A stretch of 64,000 bases of DNA from Mucilaginibacter daejeonensis (GTDB lineage Bacteria > Bacteroidota > Bacteroidia > Sphingobacteriales > Sphingobacteriaceae): assembly GCF_020783335.1 (NCBI RefSeq), contig NZ_CP086068.1, positions 1,550,001-1,614,000 of the forward strand, in the 5' to 3' direction. Both the position numbers and the translations under genes were made by a program. A model generated the notes under the pieces. That model was not told the DNA's origin, did not search any database, and saw only the letters and a program-made list of their open reading frames with translations. This document shows positions 1-8,236 of this stretch, in pieces. How positions within the stretch are numbered: position 1 is the first letter of the stretch; every line of letters begins with the position of its first letter.

Positions 1-1
1 G

Positions 2-1459
2 CTGAACATGCACACCCGCAAGATCGATGTGGATTCGATGGCCTCGTGGGGTTTCAACTCCATCAGGTTACCGATGCACTACGCCTTATACACCCTACCG
101 GCCGACAAGGAGCCTGTACCAGGCAAAGACACCTGGATCGAGAAAGGTTTCGCGCTGACCGATAGCTTATTAAAATGGTGCAAGGCCAACCACATCTACT
201 TGATCCTCGACCTGCACGCCGCACCGGGCGGCCAGGGCAATGATCTGCCTATCTCTGATCGTGATGCCTCAAAACCATCGCTTTGGGAAAGCAAGGCCGA
301 CCAGCAAAAGATGATCAACCTTTGGCGCAAATTGGCCCAGCGTTATGCCAATGAGCCGGCCATAGGTGGTTACGACATCATTAACGAACCCAACTGGGGT
401 TTTGAAAGCGCCGATGACAAGCGCGGCACCAAGGAGACCAAGAATGTGCCCCTGCGCCAGTTGATGGTGGATATCACGAAGGCCATACGTGAGGTGGACA
501 AAAAGCACATCATCATTATCGAGGGTAATGGCTTTGGAAATAACTATAGTGGCATCTTCCCGCTGTGGGATAAGAACATGGTGCTGAGCTTCCACAAGTA
601 TGGCAACTTCAACACCCAGGCCACCATTCAGAACTTTTTGACCATGAGCGAGCAGAACAACGTTCCGCTTTGGCTGGGCGAATCGGGCGAGAACTCGAAC
701 ACCTGGTTCACCGATTGTATCAGGTTGGTGGAGAGCCATAACATTGGCTGGAGTTGGTGGCAGGAAAAGAAGATCGGTATCAACAACCCGCTCGAGATCA
801 AACTTACGCCATCGTACCAAAAGCTGCTTGATCACTGGACCGGCAAAGGACCTAAGCCAAGCCAAGCAGAGGCCATCGCCGCGCTGGATGAGTTCTTGCA
901 GAACGTGAAACTGGAGAACAACATCTACCATAAGGACGTGACCGATGCCATGTTCCGCCAGGTGCGTACCACGGCCACAGTGCCTTTTAAAAAGTTGACC
1001 ACCGGCACCGTGATCCAGGCGGTGGACTACGACCTGGGCCGCCAGCGTTACGCTTATTACGACCGCGACACCGCCCGCTACCAATATACGCCGGGTGTGA
1101 ATACCGACGGCAACCGTGGCCACAGCTACCGCAATGATGGGGTAGACATTAAACACGATGCCACTGGTCACTATGTATTCAACATTGAGGACACTGAGTG
1201 GATGCAGTATACCGTGAACAGCCCTGCGGCGAACGCCTATACGCTGAAGTTGATGGTGCGCTCGGCAGAGGGAAAAGGAAAGGTTTCGGTGATGGTCGAT
1301 GGTAAGGCTGTTGTGGCGGACGCGGCACTAGGTAAGGCCAGCGCTGAGTGGTATCCGATCGAGGTTAAAAATGTGGTGCTGAAGAAGGGCGCTAATGCCA
1401 TTAGGCTTATGGCCAACGAGGGCGGCTTTGAATTGAAGAGCCTCGAGCTGAATAAGTAA
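2..1459 (+). CDS. Glycoside hydrolase family 5 enzyme with C-terminal carbohydrate-binding domain (5'-partial)
   Basis: The frame is open to the window edge and the first visible Met lies inside the barrel, so the true start and signal peptide are outside the window. Residues are counted from that Met. The (beta/alpha)8 barrel shows the GH5 acid/base in INEPNW (E127) and the nucleophile in WLGESGEN (E225), with GWSWWQEK near the barrel end. A linker follows, then a beta-rich C-terminal module (about 330-483) resembling CBM6/36-type sugar-binding domains. The family hydrolyses beta-1,4 or beta-1,3 glucans or mannans; the substrate cannot be read from the sequence. It is probably secreted. A strong hairpin terminator follows at once. 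Confidence 0.88.
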   Translation: MNMHTRKIDVDSMASWGFNSIRLPMHYALYTLPADKEPVPGKDTWIEKGFALTDSLLKWCKANHIYLILDLHAAPGGQGNDLPISDRDASKPSLWESKADQQKMINLWRKLAQRYANEPAIGGYDIINEPNWGFESADDKRGTKETKNVPLRQLMVDITKAIREVDKKHIIIIEGNGFGNNYSGIFPLWDKNMVLSFHKYGNFNTQATIQNFLTMSEQNNVPLWLGESGENSNTWFTDCIRLVESHNIGWSWWQEKKIGINNPLEIKLTPSYQKLLDHWTGKGPKPSQAEAIAALDEFLQNVKLENNIYHKDVTDAMFRQVRTTATVPFKKLTTGTVIQAVDYDLGRQRYAYYDRDTARYQYTPGVNTDGNRGHSYRNDGVDIKHDATGHYVFNIEDTEWMQYTVNSPAANAYTLKLMVRSAEGKGKVSVMVDGKAVVADAALGKASAEWYPIEVKNVVLKKGANAIRLMANEGGFELKSLELNK

Positions 1460-1474
1460 TATCACCATACCATC

Positions 1475-1526
1475 AAAAGCCCTGATCATCACGACCGCCA
1501 GCCGGACGTTGTGATCGGGGCTTTTT
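1475..1526 (+). terminator. Rho-independent terminator of the GH5 gene
   Basis: The arms AAAAGCCCTGATCA and TGATCGGGGCTTTT pair with one G-T wobble around a loop of about 20 bases and end in a T-run. A GTG that extends the next reading frame upstream lies inside the second arm, so it is unlikely to be a real start. Confidence 0.75.
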
Positions 1527-1585
1527 GCTATAAAAGTGCCTCATTAGTGGCAGATCTTTTTATATTGTTCGTACAAAGATCAACA

Positions 1586-2932
1586 ATGCCTGCTACACCT
1601 ACGCTCCAACGAACGCTCAAACCCATCCACCTATGGTCGATAGCCGTAGGGTTGGTGATATCGGGCGAGTATTTTGGTTGGAACTATGGATGGGGCGTGG
1701 CCGGTACCGTAGGCTTTTTGATCGCTACGTTGGTGATCACGGTCATGTACGTCACTTTTGTATTTAGCTATACCGAATTGACTGCCGCCATACCACATGC
1801 CGGTGGCGCGTTCGCTTATGCCTACCGGGCACTTGGGCCGTGGGGAGCGCTAATAGCCGGATACGCTACGCTGATCGATCTGCTGCTGGCCACTCCGGCC
1901 ATCGCCTTTGCATTGGGCAGTTACCTTCATTTTTTATATGCTGATATACCGGTGGTCGGCTCGGCGCTTTTCTTTAACGCGGTATTCATTGTCATCAACA
2001 TTAGGGGTGTTAAGGCATCGGCAGCGTTCTCGGTGGTGATCACCATGCTGGCCGTAGCCGAACTGCTGGTGTACATGGGCGTCATTGCGCCGCATTTTAA
2101 GGCTGCCAACTTCATGACCGATCCTATGCCTTATGGATGGTCTGGCGTTTTCGCAGCTCTGCCTTACGCCATTTGGTTCTACCTGGCTATAGAAGGGGTG
2201 GCCATGGTGGCCGAAGAGGTGACCGACCCGGTCAGGAACATTCCCAAAGGTTACATTTCCGGCCTGTTGACACTGGCCTTGTTGGCCCTCGGTGTGATGG
2301 TGCTCACCGGCGGCGTTACCAACTGGCACCGCCTGTCGCAATTGGATCATCCCTTGCCCGAGGCCCTATCAGTGGTGCTGGGTAAGGGTAGCAGCATCAC
2401 CAAGCTATTTGCCAGTATAGGCCTGTTCGGGCTTGTCGCTTCGTTTCATGGTACCATACTGGCTTCGTCCAGGCAAGTGTTCGCTATGGCCAGGAGCGGC
2501 TATCTGCCACGCGCATTATCGGCCGTGGGACAGCGTACCCGTACGCCCCATTGGGCCCTGATGGCCAGTGGCTGCGTAAGTGCTGTGGCCTTGTTAACAG
2601 GTACCACCAGTCAGGTGATCGTGCTATCGGTATTTGGTGCCGTTACCATGTACGGGTTGTGTATGGTGAGTTTGCTGGTGCTCCGTAAAAAAGAGCCGCG
2701 ACTGCAAAGACCCTTCCGCGCACCGCTATATCCCTACTTCCCGGTAGTGGCGTTACTGCTATCGGCAGTGTGCCTGGTGGCCATGGTGAAATATGACCTG
2801 ATGCTTAGCCTGATCTTTTTTGCAGGAATGCTGATCGTATCTTTGGTGTTCCTGATCACCGGTAAATACCGGTCGGCAGTAGTGGAAGATGAGTTATCTG
2901 CAGATGCGGAAGATCAGCATCGAACTCAATAG
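1586..2932 (+). CDS. eat: APC-superfamily amino acid/ethanolamine permease
   Basis: An inner-membrane carrier of 448 residues with about 12 hydrophobic helices. It has the APC-type first helix (SIAVGLVISGEYFGWNYGWG) and the cytoplasmic stretch EEVTDPVRNIPKG typical of the ethanolamine-permease branch. The likely substrate is ethanolamine or a related amine, taken up with protons. The longer frame from 1511 was rejected because its GTG lies in the preceding terminator; the ATG at 1586 gives the usual family N-terminus. No ethanolamine ammonia-lyase genes are in the window, so the substrate rests on family resemblance only. It ends 22 bases from a convergent gene with no clear terminator between them. 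Confidence 0.8.
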   Translation: MPATPTLQRTLKPIHLWSIAVGLVISGEYFGWNYGWGVAGTVGFLIATLVITVMYVTFVFSYTELTAAIPHAGGAFAYAYRALGPWGALIAGYATLIDLLLATPAIAFALGSYLHFLYADIPVVGSALFFNAVFIVINIRGVKASAAFSVVITMLAVAELLVYMGVIAPHFKAANFMTDPMPYGWSGVFAALPYAIWFYLAIEGVAMVAEEVTDPVRNIPKGYISGLLTLALLALGVMVLTGGVTNWHRLSQLDHPLPEALSVVLGKGSSITKLFASIGLFGLVASFHGTILASSRQVFAMARSGYLPRALSAVGQRTRTPHWALMASGCVSAVALLTGTTSQVIVLSVFGAVTMYGLCMVSLLVLRKKEPRLQRPFRAPLYPYFPVVALLLSAVCLVAMVKYDLMLSLIFFAGMLIVSLVFLITGKYRSAVVEDELSADAEDQHRTQ

Positions 2933-2954
2933 CACTGCATAAAACTATATTTCA

Positions 2955-4397
2955 TTAATTTCCCATCCACAATACCGAGTTGCCGGTGGCATGCTCGTTC
3001 TGTTCCCATTGTTTATTGCCCGGGTCCAGGATCCAATCGTGCCCGTTGATCACGAATTTGTAAAGGTGTTTACCGGGCTTGAGGTTGAGGCTGATCACCC
3101 AGTCGTTACCTACACGCTGCATGGCGTAGCCGGGCTCGTTCCAGCCGTTAAAGGTGCCTGATAGTGATACACTGCGGGCATTATTGTAACCCCTTAGCAC
3201 AAAGGTGTGGTTGGGGCGCACGGCTAATACGGAGTTGGTCTCATCGGTAGTGATGGTGTGTGGGTTGGAAGGGTCGGTCATCCAGTTACCATCCACCACA
3301 AATTTGTATTCGTAGTTACCACCCGGCAAGGTATAGGGCAACACCCAGCCATTAGCGGTGCGCTGCATCCGCATAACATTGGGGCGCCAATTGTTAAAGC
3401 TACCGGCCACATAAACGTTGTGTGCATCGGTATGGCCGGCAAGTTTGAAATTGGTGTTCTCGCCAAAGGATAGTACCGAATTAACTTCGTTGTTACGAAC
3501 GCTGGTGGCTTTGTTGGCCGGATCTGATATCCATTTTCCATCAACCATAAAGCGGTATAGGTGCGTGCCCTCGTGCAGGTACAGTGGTAGTTGCCAGCGG
3601 TTGTCTTTGTATGCCATGATCAGCTGGTTGGCATTCCAGTTGTTGAAGCTGCCCGCCACGATCACCCGGCTGGCACCATTGTAACCGGCCAGTTTAAAGG
3701 TGTAATTGTACCTAAAGTAGATGGAATTGTAGCCACCCCAGCCATCGTGCTCTTTCAGGTTATTGCTTTCGTCACGTGTCCAGCGGCCGTTAATGATGTA
3801 TTTGTAAGCGTACGGCCCCGGGTCTAATTTCAGGTCGCTCACCCAGCCGCTATCGGTACGGGTCATGAGCCCTTTCATGGTGGTCCAGTTATTAAAGCTG
3901 CCTGACAGCTGCACACGGCGTTTGTCGGTTTGCCCCGGCAAAAAGAAGCGGGTTAAGCCCGACGGCAATTCGCGCACGGTGATGCGGGCAAAGTTGTTCA
4001 CGCCGAAGGCCACATCGGCCGGGTAACCGGGCTGACCTCCGGTTTGTAATACATTGTCATCGCTCACGTCAAAAGGTGAAACCTTACTATCGGCGGGCTG
4101 GGCATCGGCTGGCAGATCGATGCGGACGGTGTGATCATTCACACGCGACAGGTGCCAGCCAAATCGATTTTCAGGAAGGGTTTGGCGATCCAACAGCATG
4201 CCGGCATTAAGCCCGATCAAGTTGGCCCGGCTCAGTACACGGTCTATATCGGCACGTGGCGAACGGGTATCTACCAACACCAGCTTATGCCCCGACATGG
4301 AATACAGTCGTACATGGTTGATGGATGCCCACGTCATCAAACAGCACAACACAAAAAGCAAAATGATATAGTTCTTAAGCCGCGCCATCCTTATCAA
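2955..4397 (-). CDS. Membrane-anchored protein with four tandem glycogen-binding (AMPK/CBM48-type) repeats
   Basis: A 480-residue protein with a signal anchor (residues 9-25) and a unique region of about 130 residues. Four repeats of 81-83 residues follow, each opening with a GSFNNW-like motif (166-171, 249-254, 332-337, 413-418). Later in each come YKYIINGRW/YKFVVDGNW-type strands and a D-P turn, the signature of AMPK beta-subunit-like glycogen-binding modules. No catalytic domain is visible. Its start overlaps the stop of the upstream protease gene by four bases (ATGA), indicating translational coupling. The likely role is binding alpha-glucan or acting as an envelope scaffold; this is inference. 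Four copies in one anchored protein is unusual. The ATG at 4388 is an alternative start. Confidence 0.8.
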   Translation of the reverse strand: MIRMARLKNYIILLFVLCCLMTWASINHVRLYSMSGHKLVLVDTRSPRADIDRVLSRANLIGLNAGMLLDRQTLPENRFGWHLSRVNDHTVRIDLPADAQPADSKVSPFDVSDDNVLQTGGQPGYPADVAFGVNNFARITVRELPSGLTRFFLPGQTDKRRVQLSGSFNNWTTMKGLMTRTDSGWVSDLKLDPGPYAYKYIINGRWTRDESNNLKEHDGWGGYNSIYFRYNYTFKLAGYNGASRVIVAGSFNNWNANQLIMAYKDNRWQLPLYLHEGTHLYRFMVDGKWISDPANKATSVRNNEVNSVLSFGENTNFKLAGHTDAHNVYVAGSFNNWRPNVMRMQRTANGWVLPYTLPGGNYEYKFVVDGNWMTDPSNPHTITTDETNSVLAVRPNHTFVLRGYNNARSVSLSGTFNGWNEPGYAMQRVGNDWVISLNLKPGKHLYKFVINGHDWILDPGNKQWEQNEHATGNSVLWMGN

Positions 4398-5374
4398 TGC
4401 TTGTAAATGTACATTTCAAATTCTTTTTTAGCGAAGTTTATGGTGAAAATACCCCTCGCAAAAAAGTCGTAACCCAGCACCCCATCCACCGAGCCGCCGT
4501 AGGCCTTGCCCAGGTGACCCAGATCGGTAATGAGTATACGGTTATTACTGAACAAGTAGTTGCCGATCACCAGCCTGTCAAAGTTGGCATAGATCAGTTC
4601 GGCACCGCCTTTGCCGCCTACGCCTACCATTTTGCTGCGGCTTACCACGGTCATAGGTTTGATCACGGCCTGTGGTGCCTCATTGCTTAACAAATTGCAT
4701 TCGGCACCGGTATCGAAGGCTAACCAGAACGACCTGTCGGCGATCTGCCCTTTAATGAAGATCACATCGTTCATATACTTGAACGCGGTGCGCATCTCAG
4801 GTTGGTTGAATACGCGCTCGGCAGGAGCGATCTCGCCTTTAGCATCAAGCTTGTGCAGGTACAACACGTTATGAAAATGGTCGACCGTGATGGCCATTTT
4901 ACGGAATACCTGCGTACCCAGAAGGCCCAGTATCTTGATGCCTTTGCTGTTCTCGATGGATGAAAGGTCGGTCACATCGGCCGCAAGGCGGTTGAACCGA
5001 AGGTCGAAGCCCAACGAAAGGTTGCGCACCTGCGTACGGAACGTGCCTGACGAAGTGCCATTAACCCCATTGGCTTCCTGCTCGCCAAGGTGAGGCATAT
5101 CGCGAAAATAGGTGGCATTAAGCACCAGGTAAGGTGCGCCGGTATCTAACACAAAGTTACCCACCATGGTATCGACCTGCGCCTCGATGATGATCAGGTT
5201 GCCCGCCTTTTTCATAGGGATGGTCACCGTGTTGGAGCCGCCTTCAAATACAGGGTCGTCATCTATTACCGGAAAGCTGATGCGGGGAACATGCGGAGCA
5301 GGATGCGGCTTTGTGGCAGCGCCCATACAGGCGAACCACCCCAATAAAAGCAAGAATAATCCAACTGAACGCAT
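4394..5374 (-). CDS. Retropepsin-like aspartyl protease, exported
   Basis: Two aspartic-protease half-domains are visible, with catalytic motifs VLDTGAP and AFDTGAE at about residues 77-80 and 221-224. Each is followed by a hydrophobic GLLG/GVLGYDFF flap-end motif, as in single-chain retropepsin-like proteases (Asp_protease_2). The N-terminus MRSVGLFLLLLGWFACMGAA is a signal peptide. An in-frame ATG at 5407 would add 11 residues; 5374 gives the cleaner signal peptide, but no ribosome site decides between them. It is coupled by a 4-base overlap to the glycogen-binding-repeat gene, so the two probably act together in the envelope. The substrate is unknown. Confidence 0.8.
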   Translation of the reverse strand: MRSVGLFLLLLGWFACMGAATKPHPAPHVPRISFPVIDDDPVFEGGSNTVTIPMKKAGNLIIIEAQVDTMVGNFVLDTGAPYLVLNATYFRDMPHLGEQEANGVNGTSSGTFRTQVRNLSLGFDLRFNRLAADVTDLSSIENSKGIKILGLLGTQVFRKMAITVDHFHNVLYLHKLDAKGEIAPAERVFNQPEMRTAFKYMNDVIFIKGQIADRSFWLAFDTGAECNLLSNEAPQAVIKPMTVVSRSKMVGVGGKGGAELIYANFDRLVIGNYLFSNNRILITDLGHLGKAYGGSVDGVLGYDFFARGIFTINFAKKEFEMYIYKH

Positions 5375-5488
5375 GTTAGCTAACTTGTGACACCAGTAAG
5401 ACGCCATAGGTTATGCGAGCGTTACAGCCGATAGTAATTATTTGTCATGCTAAATTCATGCAGTAGTCGCGAGGCACTGCAATAGCTT

Positions 5489-6187
5489 TTATAATAAGCT
5501 GGTTTGTCCGCTTTGATCTCCATGAGCTTTTCTTACCGCGTTCACATAATTGTGGGCCTGGCGGGTGGGTTCGGGAATGCGGTATCCACGTATGCAGTTC
5601 TGGATGATCTGAATGCTTTGCTCCATACTCACATGGTGGCCGGGCGACACATAGATGGGATTACTTTTGACTTTGCTGCGCAATGAGATACCGATCAGCT
5701 CGTTACCATCGCACATGGGGCTTTGGGCAAATGGCTTGTTAGCCGGTTCCTCGAACTTGCCGTAGAGGGGCTTTTTAGCAGTGCCGATGGTCGGCACATT
5801 GACCAACTGGCCAAAGTGAGTGGCTATACCCATCCGTTCTTCATGGGCAATGCCCTGGCCGTCGAGTACCACTAGGTCTGGCTTTATCTCCAGTTTATCC
5901 CAAACCTCGAGCAAAGAGGGTACTTCCCGAAAGGCCAGCAAACCCGGTATGTAAGGGAACCGCGTGCTGCTCACTACCGATGCATGACCGATCACTTCTA
6001 ATGTTGGATACCTGAATAGTACCATACCGGCGTACACTGTCTCTTCATACTTATTGTTGGATACATCAGCCCCGGCAATGATCTGTATGGGTTTATCTAA
6101 CGGGCGCACGTCCACTTGCTTCCGCATTTGCCTGTGGATGGCAAAGGCTTGGGCGGGAGTGAGGTCCTGGTAGAGTGATGGATGCAT
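5489..6187 (-). CDS. nfi: Endonuclease V (deoxyinosine 3'-endonuclease)
   Basis: A 232-residue protein matching endonuclease V throughout. The first catalytic Asp is in IAGADVS, then come the STRFPYIPGLLAFRE substrate/wedge segment, the Glu in EVPSLLEVW and the Asp in PDLVVLDGQG. The downstream GTAKKPLYG and YVSPGHHVS stretches are typical. The enzyme nicks DNA one base 3' of deoxyinosine and starts repair of deaminated adenine. It lies downstream of rpoD on the same strand, but the rpoD terminator separates them, so it probably has its own promoter or depends on read-through. Confidence 0.93.
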   Translation of the reverse strand: MHPSLYQDLTPAQAFAIHRQMRKQVDVRPLDKPIQIIAGADVSNNKYEETVYAGMVLFRYPTLEVIGHASVVSSTRFPYIPGLLAFREVPSLLEVWDKLEIKPDLVVLDGQGIAHEERMGIATHFGQLVNVPTIGTAKKPLYGKFEEPANKPFAQSPMCDGNELIGISLRSKVKSNPIYVSPGHHVSMEQSIQIIQNCIRGYRIPEPTRQAHNYVNAVRKAHGDQSGQTSLL

Positions 6188-6198
6188 ACCGGTAGCAA

Positions 6199-6229
6199 CA
6201 AAAAAGCCTCTCCGTTGTGCGGAGAGGCT
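6199..6229 (-). terminator. Terminator of rpoD
   Basis: Perfect 10-bp arms AGCCTCTCCG/CGGAGAGGCT (6205-6214, 6220-6229) around a 5-base loop. On the minus strand they are followed by six T residues, between rpoD and nfi. Confidence 0.9.
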
Positions 6230-6253
6230 CTATGTTTTGGAAGCCTTTATGGC

Positions 6254-7114
6254 TTAACCTAAGTATGATTTTAAGATCTTGCTACGTGAGGTGTGGCGTA
6301 AACGTTGTAAAGCCTTGTCTTTGATCTGGCGCACACGTTCGCGGGTCAGGTTAAATTTCTCACCGATCTCCTCTAATGATAGCGGGTGGTTGGTACCCAA
6401 GCCAAAGAACAATACGATGATCTCGCGCTCACGCTCAGTTAAGGTTGAAAGCGAACGTTTGATCTCTTCAGACAATGACTCGTTGATCAGTATAGAGTCA
6501 GTGTTAGGCTCCTGGTTCTCCAGTACGTCCAACAGCGTATTCTCTTCACCTTGTACAAAAGGCGCATCCATCGATACATGACGGCCTGAATTGCTTAGCG
6601 TGTCAGATATCTTGTCAACAGTGGTCTCCAGAATGTCGGCCAGTTCCTCAGGTGAAGGCTCGCGCTCGTATTCCTGCTCCAGCTTGCTGAATGCCTTGCT
6701 GATCTTGCTTAACGAACCTACCTGGTTCAATGGCAAACGCACGATACGTGACTGCTCAGCGATAGCCTGCAGGATCGACTGACGGATCCACCATACGGCG
6801 TATGAAATGAATTTGAAACCTTTGGTCTCGTCGAAACGCTTTGCAGCTTTGATCAGGCCGAGGTTACCCTCGTTGATCAGATCACCTAATGTAAGTCCTT
6901 GATTTTGATATTGTTTAGCGACCGATACCACGAAACGCAAGTTGGTCTTGGTCAGTCGCTCCAGAGCAGCTTGGTCGCCTTCGCGTATCTTTTGGGCTAA
7001 TATTACTTCTTCTTCGGCAGTTATCAGGTCAACCTTACCAATTTCGTGAAGGTACTTATCTAACGATTGTGACTCACGATTGGTAATGGATTGTGTTATT
7101 TTGAGTTGTCTCAT
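6254..7114 (-). CDS. rpoD: Primary sigma factor RpoD (Bacteroidota SigA type)
   Basis: At 286 residues this is the usual size of the Bacteroidota housekeeping sigma, which lacks region 1.1. Region 1.2 ([12 protein letters not shown]) is near residue 18. Region 2 has [18 protein letters not shown] and [13 protein letters not shown] (core binding and -10 melting). Region 3 and the region 4.2 helix-turn-helix ([19 protein letters not shown]) follow. It should direct RNA polymerase to the -7/-33 promoters seen across this window. Its own TAnnTTTG box is at 7155-7162, giving a leader of about 35 bases, and a strong terminator follows the gene. Confidence 0.96.
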   Translation of the reverse strand: MRQLKITQSITNRESQSLDKYLHEIGKVDLITAEEEVILAQKIREGDQAALERLTKTNLRFVVSVAKQYQNQGLTLGDLINEGNLGLIKAAKRFDETKGFKFISYAVWWIRQSILQAIAEQSRIVRLPLNQVGSLSKISKAFSKLEQEYEREPSPEELADILETTVDKISDTLSNSGRHVSMDAPFVQGEENTLLDVLENQEPNTDSILINESLSEEIKRSLSTLTEREREIIVLFFGLGTNHPLSLEEIGEKFNLTRERVRQIKDKALQRLRHTSRSKILKSYLG

Positions 7115-7154
7115 CTATTTTATTACCTCGATCCTTGTTTTAGAATTGAACGTG

Positions 7155-7162
7155 CAAAGGTA
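7155..7162 (-). promoter_or_regulatory. -7 promoter box of rpoD
   Basis: TACCTTTG on the minus strand matches the Bacteroidota -7 consensus TAnnTTTG, about 40 bases before the rpoD ATG. No strong -33 TTTG was found at the expected spacing. Confidence 0.65.
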
Positions 7163-7290
7163 CAAAAATCTTATTAAATATCTTAATTGGATTTGATAAT
7201 TACAATTAAATTATTATTGCAAATGCCTACTGTACGTTCAGTTTATTGCTATCTACTCTACATCAATTGTACCAAACCCTTGTCCGATAA

Positions 7291-8133
7291 TTAAATATCG
7301 GTCAGCTTGAACACATCTTTTAGTCGCACACCTTTATCCGTATGTTGCACGGTACAACATTCGTGCACGGCGTCATGTTCCAAATACAGGACAAGGTCGT
7401 TATCTGCCGCTATTTGCAACCAATGCCGTTTTTCGTTCATAGCTTCTAGCGGGAACAGGTCGTAAGAGGCCACGTAAGCGATAGGCAAATGACCCGTAGT
7501 GGGGAACAGATCGGCCACATAGAGTATTTGACGCTCTTTGTACTGCAATAATGGCAGCATCATGCCACGTGTATGTCCGTTCACGAATCGCACCTGCATA
7601 TTGGTCGAGAACTGCATGCCTTCCGCCGCTTCAACGAATTTCAGTCGACCGCTTGCCTGTAACGGTTCCAGGTTCTCTTTCAGGAACGAAGCTCGCTCAC
7701 GATCATTCGGGTTGATGGTCGCCCATTCCCAATGTTGCTGGTTGGTCCAGTAGGTTGCATTGCGAAAGGTAGGCCTTAACTCCTCGCCATCACGGATCAC
7801 CGCTCCCCCCACATGGTCCAGGTGTAAATGGGTCAGGAAAACGTCGGTGATATCGTCAGCGGTAAAACCGTGACTTTTTAAGGAACCTTCAAGGGTGTCG
7901 TCGCCGTGCAAGTGATAATAGGGGAGTACCTTTGGGCTCAATTTGGTGCCTATACCCGTATCGATCAGGATCAGGCGGTCATCATCCTGTACCAGGAGGC
8001 AGCGCATGGCCAGTGTGCAGAGGTTCTGCTCATCGGCCGGGTTGGTCTTGCTCCAGATGGTCTTAGGCACCACGCCGAACATAGCCCCGCCGTCGAGTTT
8101 AAACAGGCCGGTGTTGATGGTGTATAGCTGCAA
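7291..8133 (-). CDS. Metallo-beta-lactamase-fold hydrolase
   Basis: A 280-residue MBL-fold protein. The zinc motif HLHLDH is at residues 102-107, a DTG strand at about 58-60 precedes it, and later His/Asp ligands occur in NGHTRGMM and YVADL. The layout resembles the lactonase/quorum-quenching and glyoxalase-like branches (AttM-like). The substrate cannot be assigned. No signal peptide is visible, so it is cytoplasmic. It lies downstream of lpdA, with a hairpin and a second inverted repeat (8160-8179, CACTGGC/GCCAGTG) between them, suggesting separate control. Confidence 0.82.
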   Translation of the reverse strand: MQLYTINTGLFKLDGGAMFGVVPKTIWSKTNPADEQNLCTLAMRCLLVQDDDRLILIDTGIGTKLSPKVLPYYHLHGDDTLEGSLKSHGFTADDITDVFLTHLHLDHVGGAVIRDGEELRPTFRNATYWTNQQHWEWATINPNDRERASFLKENLEPLQASGRLKFVEAAEGMQFSTNMQVRFVNGHTRGMMLPLLQYKERQILYVADLFPTTGHLPIAYVASYDLFPLEAMNEKRHWLQIAADNDLVLYLEHDAVHECCTVQHTDKGVRLKDVFKLTDI

Positions 8134-8185
8134 ATCGTGAATTTTAGGTAGATCATCTTCACTGGCTTTGAGGCCAGTGGTTCAA

Positions 8186-8226
8186 AAGCAAATAGACCAT
8201 AGCTGTTGGGCTATGGTCTATTTTGA
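8186..8226 (-). terminator. Hairpin downstream of lpdA, probable terminator
   Basis: Perfect 13-bp arms (8191-8203 and 8210-8222, GACCATAGC/GCTATGGTC core) lie just after the lpdA stop. The T-tract on the minus strand is short and interrupted, so termination may be partial. Confidence 0.6.
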
Positions 8227-8236
8227 TGGGTATCTT

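Noticed and set aside
269..1171. Long minus-strand frame of 300 codons opposite the GH5 gene
   Set aside because: It lies fully antisense to a clear GH5 enzyme and shows no domain; long antisense frames are common with this codon bias.
1511..1585. N-terminal extension of the permease from a GTG
   Set aside because: The GTG lies in the upstream terminator, and the extra 25 residues precede the conserved APC N-terminus.
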